64,000 nucleotides of DNA from Pseudopyrenochaeta lycopersici (taxonomy: Eukaryota; Ascomycota; Dothideomycetes; Pleosporales; Pseudopyrenochaetaceae), in assembly GCA_003313425.1 (NCBI GenBank), contig NHZP01000014.1, positions 186,001-250,000 of the forward strand, written 5' to 3'. Positions 55,576 through 64,000 of this stretch are shown in pieces. The translations under genes were made by a program, and so were the position numbers. The notes beneath the pieces were generated by a model, which did not search any database, was not told the DNA's origin, and worked only from the letters and a program-made list of their open reading frames with translations. The stretch's first letter is position 1. Each line of letters begins with the position of its first letter.

Positions 55576-56940
55576 CCGGAAGGTCACAAGGATCTTGAGC
55601 AAACGGCTGGGTGCGCTAAGATATTGTAATAGTAATTTATTCCCCCAAACAAAAGTTTGAAGTTACATCGACTGGGCCAGCCTTTCTATTTTGAACAAGG
55701 CCATTTGTCGTGATGAGAGTCTTTTCAATAAGGAAGTTCACGGTACCTGTGTATATTCTCTGCTGTGCTTGTTCCAACGGGGAGTAGTAAATAAAATTCC
55801 TGAGAGCGAAGTTACCTGGTAATATCGACTTCTCCACATGCTTTTTGCACATACGATGCGGAGAGGGTTCATTCTTGTCTAGATCAGTTCCATGTTTCGC
55901 GTCTTTCACCACAGATTCCAAAAAGATATCATTCTTGCTTGCTTGGCTTATTTTAAGATCCTATAATGCTTCCCAAACTATTTTGCATGCTTGTTAGGTT
56001 GCATTTCGCACACCAGAAGTCATGTGCTCCTTAGTCGGCATGACGGAGACCTCCGTATATTGCAAGAGCGTATGCCGCAGTACCATTTTTCGCCACCAAC
56101 CAGAGTCGGACAAAGTGCAGATCTGCGAGATTAAATCTCGAGAGAACGACTAATGCGCACTAACAGATCTTTTGCGCGCGATTTGAACTACTGCAGTCCA
56201 TGCAAACACCCGGAAAGTGAGCTGAGCCTGCAGAATATACTACCACAACTAAATCCATCTGCTGTTGAGGAACTGGCGATAAATTAAATGGCGTTTGAGT
56301 TTCCATAAATACATTAATCATATAATATTCTAAGGATGCACTAAGCGTAGTTCGAAGCTTCATTGGGTAAATAAGGCTTGCAACAGCACGAGTGAGGCAC
56401 AGCTACGTTTGACATATTTCCCCGCACGACCACGAAGAGCGAGTAAACGGCCTTCATACGTTTTACCACGAAGCTATTTGAACGCAATGGAATTTTTAGG
56501 ATTTTGATCCGTCGCGCACTTCCAAATTTAACCATCCGTGGGGCTTACTCCTGAATCAGTCGCAGACGACATCGCAAGTTATCTTCCTCCTTGGATCTCT
56601 TCGTTTTGCGAAAAGTCTTGTCAAGACACTATCTAAAAGCTCAGGTCGCTGTGAAAAGCTAATGACTGCGCTAATGGAATCTTACGTACAAGCACTACCA
56701 AAAGCCCACTTGTGCAAAGTTGACCCTTCACATCTTGCTTCTGTACTGTTATGCATATGTGATCATTCCTCAATGCTTACTCCGAGAACTATATCACGAC
56801 TTAGCAATAATGTGCAGCACCTGACTAAACTAAATTGTTGGACTACTAAATCAGCACAGAGTTAGTGCTCTCTTTTCATACTTGAACGAGACTCTCAAAT
56901 TCTCCTGTTGCGACGCTGAGCCTAGCTGGAAGTTCTCGAT
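55576..56940. other. Intergenic region
   Basis: AT-rich with no convincing gene; contains 3' flanks of the receptor gene and the HET pseudogene. Confidence 0.55.
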
Positions 56941-58375
56941 TCACTCATAAACTTCATCCCCTCCTATTTTGCTCTTCTTTAATACCCAGCCTTCTGACGT
57001 GCCCAGCCAACTATCAATGAATAACACAGCGATCACAGATTTGGCGCCATCTACTGGCTCATCGTCTGGATCATCCATGTTGACTGAGATGTAATGAACG
57101 TTGTCTTTCCACACGTCGAGCACATCCATCATTTTGGGCAAGCCCTTGTCCCATTCTACCTCCATACAGTATGTTATGATCTTCAAGAATGCGTAACATA
57201 TCTGACCTGATGGATCTGTGTTATCGACTGGACTCATCTCAAATGCCACCATATCAATTAGCCAGGTTTCACCAGGCTCAGTGCTCTTGGTTTGAAAAAT
57301 TGGCCCATCTATTGACGCCCAGCTCCAACTCGGAGTCTTGATCTGCCTCTCACCATTGACTACTTCTACCGAATTGATAAGCCGCCGTGGTATTTTGTCG
57401 CGTAGGTTATCTCTTCCGAGTGGAGGCTGTACCTGCCAGTTCAAAGTTTGTGGTAAGGTCTTCCAGAAATGACCAGCAACATATACATCATCCATTTCTC
57501 GACCCATTCGACTAGCTATGGCGGAGAGAGCCACCAACTTATCTACTTCAGGATATGTGAGCTCACGGCCGCTGTATTCTTCTACGGTGTCCAACCAGAA
57601 GTCTCCTAGCTTCTTACTGTTCGGTGTGTCCGGGATGGACTTTCCTGTGAGCTGTAGACTTGATGAGCATTGCATGCATCGAGAAAAGCCGTCCGGAAGA
57701 GACTCGCTTGCGTTTGGGAGTTGGATACAATCCCAAAAAAGCTCGCCGGACCCGATAGGTTAGTCATAGAGAGCTTCTCGATAGTAATCCGAATAGACGA
57801 TGGTGCAGATGTGCTTTGCTGATTCGTCATTGCCAATAATTCCAGTAGTCTCGACTTGGAATGGCGGTGTCGCACTGAGGTCGTATCCACCAAAGCAGCT
57901 TCCGTTTGGCTGAGCGACTTGCGCGAGGGAGAGATTGATGATACAATTAGAATATAAATCTTGCATTTTGGCGCACTCGGACTGCCAACCTTCGGTACTG
58001 CCTAAACCAGATTGAATGATGCAGAGAGAGTCGATCCAGAGATAATTTATGGACAGGCTTGTTATCAAGTGAGCGGCCTCTTGGAAAGCGAGAGGTAATT
58101 CGGAGTACGGGACACCCTCTTGAAGATCTCTCAGTTCGACGCTGTCAGGTGGAGGAAGTTAGGAGTAGCCCCCCAACAGTAGCTCAATGCAGCATAAGGA
58201 CCTGAAAGTTGTACTTCTTCTGTTAATACTAAATGAGCACTATGATCTCTCAACTCTAGTAGTCGTGTAGGATATGATTGTGGCTGAGAATGTTCTGACA
58301 CTGTTCATGTCCGTTCAAGCAATTTCTTAACCATTTTTGAGCAGCCTCAGTGGCTTCTGAGAAGGGTATGACAAA
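56941..58375 (-). pseudogene. HET-domain pseudogene with several lesions
   Basis: Reading leftward, conserved HET-family sequence appears in pieces: EAAQKWLRNCLNGHEQC (about 58300-58360), then in another frame YPTRLLEL and YAALSYCWG (about 58165-58290), then after a further frame change near 58131-58140 ELPLAFQEAAHLIT and YLWIDSLCIIQ (about 57990-58110). An in-frame TAA at 57760-57762 follows. The usual tryptophan/QER motif (a W-x-QER-LSPR segment) expected just there is absent, suggesting a small deletion. The C-terminal part reads on from GSGELFWDC to the stop at 56941. At least two frameshifts, one stop and one likely deletion make it non-functional. Confidence 0.85.
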
Positions 58376-58841
58376 AAATTACCGAAACAGGCCACAGGTT
58401 GACTACTACTTGGGTGCGAAAGGGATCGCGTTGGTGTGGATGCGGCAATTCTTGGGCTTACGATATTGCACTTTACAGAAATATCACATGCATCAGCATA
58501 AGGAAAGACTGTGCATTCAGAGGCTGGTTTCACCTGGTAGTGCGTCTTGAGTGCTGGCCGCAAGATGCACTGCGCGTTCCAATTTTCGGATTGTTATGTA
58601 AATGGCCTTGCAAAGGTGCTGAGGACGTCATGTTAACCGAGATTACTAAACTCTTCCGAGGCATACCCCACTCACATCTGCGGCCGATTACTATGTCACA
58701 TGGGAGGGAAACATAACCAACGTACTGCTTTAATGCCCTTACAGATAATCCGCTCCGTTTTATAAGTAGAGTACATGGAACTTTAACACAACAGGCGCCG
58801 GCCCAACGACAGAAAACACCCCAACCACATAACCGTTCACC
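58376..58841. other. Divergent region between HET pseudogene and SDR
   Basis: Promoter of the SDR gene to the right; any 5' part of the HET pseudogene above 58375 is not recognisable. Confidence 0.5.
58761..58766 (+). promoter_or_regulatory. Possible TATA box of the second SDR gene
   Basis: TTTTATAAGTAG 81 nt before the start codon, which itself is in good context (CACCATG). Confidence 0.35.
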
Positions 58842-59630
58842 ATGTCTCATAACGCTGCCAAGAAGCCTGTCATCGCTGTCGTGGGCGCTGGCCCAGGTAT
58901 TGGCGAAGCCGTAGCCCATCGCTTTGCAATTGAAGGCTTTGTGGTTGCGTTGCTCGCCCGCACCGAAGACAAGCTTCAAACTATGGCTCAAACCATCGAC
59001 AACGACGTGGGCAAGGGCACAGCACATTACTACATCACCGACTTGCGCGTTGAAGATTCTGTCAAGTCTAGTTTCGAGAGAATACGATCAGAACTTGGAC
59101 CGGTTCAGGTGCTTGTTTATAATGCTGGTGCGCGGCGAGTCAATGGCCGCTCGATTCTTGATACCACCACCGAAGAATTCGAAAATTTTACCAAGATCAA
59201 TCTTTTCGGCGCCTTTTGGTCCAGCAAACTCGTTCTTCCAGATATGTTGGCAGCCGGGAAGGGTACCATTCTTTTTACGAGTGCTACTGGTGCGCTACGT
59301 GGGATGCCTGGGCTGGCCAGCTTTTCGCCGGGCAAGTTTGGGTTACGCTCGCTATGCCAAGTTCTCACGCGCGAGTATCAGAGCAAAGGGATCCACTCAG
59401 TAAACATAATTATCGATGGACCGGTGGATGGAAAGCTAATTGGAGGTGTTATGAAAAGACAGTGGGCGCGTACAGGAGCCGAGGAAAAGTTGAAGGATGT
59501 CGATTCGTACCTCGTTCAGCCAACCGACCTGGCGCACACGTACTGGTTTCTACATACACAGCCGAGGAGCACTTGGACACAGGAGTTGGATGTTCGAGCA
59601 ATGAAAGAAACACTTTTTACAAAGCTGTAA
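58842..59630 (+). CDS. SDR-family protein with Phe at the catalytic Tyr (262 aa)
   Basis: Single exon. Nucleotide-binding motif VGAGPGIG (about 14-21), NAG motif VYNAGA and the Ser region FTSATGALRG are present. At the place of the Tyr-x3-Lys pair the sequence is FSPGK: Phe161 and Lys165. A related subgroup of bacterial and fungal SDRs shares this substitution, so it is probably a family trait and not damage. Whether it still reduces a carbonyl by the normal mechanism is uncertain. No signal peptide. Confidence 0.88.
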   Translation: MSHNAAKKPVIAVVGAGPGIGEAVAHRFAIEGFVVALLARTEDKLQTMAQTIDNDVGKGTAHYYITDLRVEDSVKSSFERIRSELGPVQVLVYNAGARRVNGRSILDTTTEEFENFTKINLFGAFWSSKLVLPDMLAAGKGTILFTSATGALRGMPGLASFSPGKFGLRSLCQVLTREYQSKGIHSVNIIIDGPVDGKLIGGVMKRQWARTGAEEKLKDVDSYLVQPTDLAHTYWFLHTQPRSTWTQELDVRAMKETLFTKL

Positions 59631-60373
59631 GATATTCTGTAGTACGAATTCAGGCATCAAATTGAGGTTATATACCCTGAGGAACTTTTAGCATCTGTGA
59701 CTGTAAGTAACGAGGCCTCAAACTGGGCCAGAAACTCAAGCAAAAGCACGATATGAGCATGTCTCTAACTAAGAAGATATTGTGGAAGATGTGGCAGGGT
59801 GGTGCATTATTCTTCGATCAGTTATTTTAACATGCGTCGTGCCAGAGTCGGTCTCTTTCCCTCCTCCATTTCATCATATCTTTTCTGCAATTCCTATCTC
59901 TAGGTACTATGGTTGCACACGCTCGTGGCATCATTACAGCAGACCGACTGCTTAACACTTGTCGTCCACTGGTAGATGTCTCCGAACGAAACTGAGTCAC
60001 ACCGCTAATTTTGAGAAATAACGAAACGCACTAGCAAAGGAGGATGTCCTGGCTAACAACGAGACTAAAAGGTTCTGCTAATGGTGGATGAGGGTCTGGA
60101 ACTAGTAAATCTGAACCCTTCCGCATTATGATTACGAGAAGAAGCTTATATCGCTGGCGCCAGCAGGAACTAGTGGCTTGGCATACGTCCCTGCATGGTA
60201 TGGGGCAATTTATTGTTGCAGCTAAGGTTGGCTTTGTCGGTGCCTTGCAGGCAACTACCAGCTGCGCATGTGACTGTACAGGTTTGCTTCGACGACGTTT
60301 TCGCTACACATGTCGAACATGCAACCCAGCAAGACCTATGCCAGCAAACATCATATCCTAGGAAGTTGCAATT
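59631..60373. other. Intergenic region
   Basis: 3' flank of the SDR gene and promoter of the ankyrin gene; nothing else seen. Confidence 0.55.
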
Positions 60374-62152
60374 ATGTTCTGGCCGGACGACAGTACTCAA
60401 CATGACCATAACCCTGCAGAAGCGTATAATGTCTCAATTCACCAAGCAGCCGCAAACAATGATCTGGCTAAGGTCTCCGATTTGCTAGACGGGGGAGTCG
60501 AAATCAACGGTCGCGACCAGTCCCTCCAAACTGCATTACATTGGGCCATACGTAACAACAATTCGACAATGGTGCGATTACTGCGGTCCCGTGGAGCTGA
60601 TACCAGCTTGCGCGACAACGGGACCGTTGATGATCCTGATGGCTTCACTCCAGTAGAAAGTGCTGCGCGCTTGAACGCGATCGCTGCCATGCAAGAACTC
60701 ATTGCGCATGGAGTTGACATTGAGTCTTCCCGTGCTGTATATCTTGCGGCGAGGGAAAACCATATGGATATGCTTCGTTTACTTTTCGACAAAACCTCTG
60801 GTACCATGTTAGATGCATCCTATCAACGGGCAATTGCGGATGCCTTACATGTATCGGCCAAGAACCAGTCCCTCGAAATGGTTCTGTTCATATTGCAAAA
60901 GCTCGGCCATGAGCTCGAGGTGAATACGCTTGATGACTATTGGCAAGGCACATTAGACCGTGCCCTTTTGGCAGTATTCGATTATGGAGATGGAACTGGT
61001 GTCCTGCCGGACTACATTCGTTCCCAAAATTGGGATCATGCGGTTCAAATTGTCGACATATTGATGAAGGCAGGTGCATCTATTAATGCCTGTAGTGGTG
61101 ATCCGATACAATGCACGGCATTGCACCTTGCCCTCAAGGAAGAAGAATTACCATTGAAGCTCATAACTTTCTTCCTGGATCATGGCGCTGATGTAAATTT
61201 TCGCGACTTTTGCGGACGCTCGACATTCTTCAAGCTGCTGGAACACCCGAAAGCGACTGAAGAGCTTATTAAGATGTTCAGAGATGCTGGCGCAGTATTT
61301 GGCCCTCCAGACACGAGGGGCCAAACCCCCCTACACTGTGTACGCAAATCAAGTATAGCCTCTTGGCTGATCGCTTCTGGTGCAGACGTTTCTGCTGTGG
61401 ACGATCAAGGCGAGATACCACTCCACAAGGCTAGCTCGAAGCACAACCTTGAGTTAGTGTCTCTATACATAGATGCAGGCTCTCTAGTAGATAAACGGAA
61501 TAGTTTGGGATGGACACCGTTCATGCAGTCTCCGTCCGCCCGTATTTCCAAAGCGCTGCTCGATCACGGTGCAAATGTTCACGCAGCCACGTATCAAGGT
61601 ATCACAGCGATTCATCATGCTGCAAAAGCATGTAACCCGGAGTTGGTCTCGTTCCTACTAGAAAACGGCGCAGATGTTCACGCTCGTGCAGTACGGGAGG
61701 AGCGTACTTGCGACTTTAATACAAGCACCACCATCATTATCGAGGGCAATACACCGCTCCATCTAGCCGTTGCTTCTGCTCATGGTGCATTGATGGGACG
61801 AACTTTAGAAGTGGTGACTGCCTTGCTTGACCATGGTGCCGATATCGAAGCCAAAGAGGGCACTGGAAAGACGCCTTTGCTGCTTGCCATTTCGACAGAC
61901 TTCTACAACAGCGGAAGTTGGACACCTAACGAAAAAGTTGTGAATTGCCTGTTAGAGCGCGGAGCAGATCCTCAAGCCGTTGATGGCTCAGCGAAAAATG
62001 CCTTCCAACTGGCTGATGATAGGCATTATCAATTTGGCGACAAAGGAAAGTTTGAAAGGAAACCTCCACGATTTTTCTCACGAGCAAACAACATCGGAGG
62101 TGGACGAAGTCGAGGAAGAGGGGCTTATGGCAGGGGCTGTTTTCATCCGTAG
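60374..62152 (+). CDS. Ankyrin-repeat protein (592 aa)
   Basis: Single exon. Ankyrin units run through most of the chain, for example LQTALHWAIRNNNSTMVRLL, TALHLALKEEELPLKLITFF, GQTPLHCVRKSSIASWLIAS, GEIPLHKASSKHNLELVSLY, TAIHHAAKACNPELVSFLLE and NTPLHLAVASAHG. About twelve to fourteen units are visible, some weak (140-230). The C-terminus is an Arg/Gly tail (RSRGRGAYGRG). There is no other domain, so it is not an NLR by itself; a protein-binding role is all that can be said. It sits between an SDR and a HET gene. Confidence 0.88.
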   Translation: MFWPDDSTQHDHNPAEAYNVSIHQAAANNDLAKVSDLLDGGVEINGRDQSLQTALHWAIRNNNSTMVRLLRSRGADTSLRDNGTVDDPDGFTPVESAARLNAIAAMQELIAHGVDIESSRAVYLAARENHMDMLRLLFDKTSGTMLDASYQRAIADALHVSAKNQSLEMVLFILQKLGHELEVNTLDDYWQGTLDRALLAVFDYGDGTGVLPDYIRSQNWDHAVQIVDILMKAGASINACSGDPIQCTALHLALKEEELPLKLITFFLDHGADVNFRDFCGRSTFFKLLEHPKATEELIKMFRDAGAVFGPPDTRGQTPLHCVRKSSIASWLIASGADVSAVDDQGEIPLHKASSKHNLELVSLYIDAGSLVDKRNSLGWTPFMQSPSARISKALLDHGANVHAATYQGITAIHHAAKACNPELVSFLLENGADVHARAVREERTCDFNTSTTIIIEGNTPLHLAVASAHGALMGRTLEVVTALLDHGADIEAKEGTGKTPLLLAISTDFYNSGSWTPNEKVVNCLLERGADPQAVDGSAKNAFQLADDRHYQFGDKGKFERKPPRFFSRANNIGGGRSRGRGAYGRGCFHP

Positions 62153-63478
62153 GTAATAATGAATTTCAAGAAGCCAGCTTCAGTTCCATCGATTTATTGC
62201 AGAACGTGCGATAAGAGATCGTTGAGCACCTGTATTATAGGCAAAGTAACAAATTATCTAATGCTTGACTAGCTACTACACAAGACCATGTTGTTGTCTA
62301 AAGTCGTATACTCGAAGGACACGGAGATCACAGCTAGGACTACAAATACATATGTTGCACGAGAGCTTTGTTGAATTGTTTTGGTAATGATGTTGACATT
62401 CAAGACGTGTGCGGCGTGGACAGAGTGGGGAATGGTAGACGGAACTCAGCCTGGAGAGAATTGTTGGAGGTGCTTGGAATGCAATCGAAGTCAGATACGT
62501 CCCAAGATAATAGCTTCACATTGATGCATTGTGAATGGACTATTTCCGTATGTGGGAATCTACAGTTAAAGCGACCCCAAGAGGTACCTGCGATGAGATA
62601 ATCGTCGCTCGGCCTATCTTGTTCTGAAAATCAACCATCGCCATAGTACGAAGCCGGTGTTACATGCGAAAACGAATGTTGAAGGAACTGCTTTGAATAC
62701 AGCTAAAGTATAGGAAGGCTGTATGATGAGCTGTGATATCCATTTCGATCTGGAGTTTCGAACTGGAAACTTTGAGAGTCAGTATGTAGTATAAGATATT
62801 CTTTATGAAGTATATTAAAAATTAGTTAAAGAGTATTACACGTAATTTAAAAGGATATAAGAAATCTTATTTTTCTCTTTATCTTACCAGCCACCTTCAG
62901 CTGCAACAAAAACTCACTAGACAGGTGTGCGCTGCTGATGGGCTGTTTTTACGCCACGAAAAAGCAAGTTCGAGTTAAATGCACTCATGAACAGAAAAGC
63001 TGACCGGCGAGGCAGCGGTGTTGCTCTATATAAAGCAACTCCTCCCGCAATTACATAGTTGAATGCCTACAACTACCTCGCATTATGCTCTTAGCAACTA
63101 GCAATATTCTCAAATTTTCTACCGTTCGAGTACCACCTATCCGAATTCCTGCTGCGCTATCGTTTGGTTCGACTTAGTCTCAACACAAGGCTTCTTCATC
63201 GGTACCTCCAAAACGGACTTAATATCTTCTATTCGGTAGAGCAAAGGATATTGTGAATACTTCGACCCAGTGCTAACCCCTAGATAATAGATACGTGAGA
63301 TTCCGCCTAGTTCCAGTCATTAAACTAAAGCCTGGACTTGTTATTGCAGTCGCCTCCGCACAAATCGTCATTTACTTCTTGGTGCTGGTAACGGGTCGCC
63401 GTTTTGGGATCGAAACTCATTATCTCCGCAGTCCGATTCTTTAAGTAACCAGCCACCAATATTCAACCAAACTGTAAT
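62153..63478. other. Intergenic region with TA-rich patch
   Basis: No convincing gene. The part 62770-62880 is TA-rich and may be RIP-marked. The right 300 nt form the leader of the HET gene. Confidence 0.55.
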
Positions 63479-64000
63479 ATGTCTACTTTCAAGTACACCC
63501 GCCCAGGTGATGGCGAAATTCGAATCATCAAGCTTCAGCCGGGGGAAGGCAACGAGAAAATACAGGCTTCCTTGGAGTTCATCTCCATCGACAGTGGGAA
63601 ACCTAAATGCTACAGCGCTCTCTCATACTCGTGGGGGTCAGACTCCCAGCCGCGACACTCTATCTTTCTCAACGGTATGGAATTCAAGGTTTCTCTTAAC
63701 CTTTTTCAGGCCCTGCAGCAGCTCCGCTATCGGGACCGCCCTCGTATCCTTTGGGTCGACGCCATCTGCATTGACCAGAAGGACAAAGATGATAAGAAGA
63801 TGCAGCTGCCACTCATGTCCTTGATCTACTCCAAGGCAGAGACAGTGGAAATATGGTTAGGGACTAGCAAAAATAACGAAGACCCTGAACAGAATGAAGG
63901 GGAGCCAGGGCAGAAAGACGGAGAGCTTGGACTTACGTTCCTAGCGAGCGGCAAACTCGAAGCGACTGCAACGGTAGAAATTATACACGCTATAATTGGC
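63479..64000 (+). CDS. HET-domain protein, 5' part (window ends inside the gene)
   Basis: Open from ATG 63479 to the window end, 174 codons. The N-terminal β-strand region is followed by the HET motifs ALSYSWG (47-53), ILWVDAICIDQ (90-100) and a SKAETVEIWLG segment. No intron or lesion is seen up to the edge. It belongs to the HET group that starts with IRIIKLQPG, common in dothideomycete and sordariomycete genomes. Downstream domains unknown. Confidence 0.88.
   Translation, partial: MSTFKYTRPGDGEIRIIKLQPGEGNEKIQASLEFISIDSGKPKCYSALSYSWGSDSQPRHSIFLNGMEFKVSLNLFQALQQLRYRDRPRILWVDAICIDQKDKDDKKMQLPLMSLIYSKAETVEIWLGTSKNNEDPEQNEGEPGQKDGELGLTFLASGKLEATATVEIIHAIIG

Overview
This window reads as nuclear DNA of a filamentous ascomycete (Pezizomycotina), most probably a dothideomycete of the Pleosporales type; the order-level placement is inference. 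The evidence is short introns of about 45-75 nt with GT-AG borders, several HET-domain (heterokaryon incompatibility) loci, fungal-only families (fungal rhodopsin-domain receptor, Ser/Thr-rich GPI protein, exo-1,3-beta-glucanase), and an inverted repeat whose left arm differs from the right almost only by C-to-T and G-to-A changes, the mark of repeat-induced point mutation (RIP). No rRNA, tRNA, CRISPR or prokaryotic operon was seen.

Layout. 1-5320: a HET/NB-ARC/TPR NOD-like receptor gene (minus strand) with fifteen almost identical 42-residue repeats, enclosed by an inverted repeat of about 330 bp. 5321-7140: TA-rich relic sequence. 7141-8355: secreted LPMO-like protein. 10298-10975: hotdog thioesterase. 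11980-13227: HET protein that seems to lose its C-terminus to a frameshift. 15061-17004: methionine-type amino acid permease with one odd splice donor. 17559-19112 and 23410-25281: two divergent members of one uncharacterised family on opposite strands, separated by 4.3 kb without genes.

26230-28227: DHA1-type MFS transporter. 31256-32947: cytochrome P450. 33503-35040: BED-like zinc finger joined to a TenA/heme-oxygenase-like fold. 37808-39289: exo-1,3-beta-glucanase. 40744-41577: GPI-anchored wall protein. 42210-43299: SDR oxidoreductase. 43973-46873: large beta-propeller-like protein with a C-terminal CAAX box. 48319-49476: F-box protein. 50793-52057: single-pass membrane protein, possibly a wall sensor. 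54275-55575: rhodopsin-domain receptor-like protein. 56941-58375: broken HET pseudogene. 58842-59630: second SDR with Phe at the catalytic Tyr position. 60374-62152: ankyrin-repeat protein. 63479-64000: another HET gene running off the window.

The middle (26-56 kb) looks like ordinary conserved gene content (transport, wall remodelling, sensing, degradation). The two ends are accessory in character: four HET loci in different states (one intact NLR, one probably truncated, one pseudogene, one partial at the edge), RIP-marked repeats and an ankyrin protein. This is what a region under birth-and-death turnover of non-self-recognition genes would look like. The most interesting items are the inverted-repeat-bounded NLR with its homogenised repeats, the paired unknown family, the zinc-finger/TenA fusion and the CAAX-tailed propeller. 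All exon borders were derived by hand from frame, splice motifs and protein continuity.
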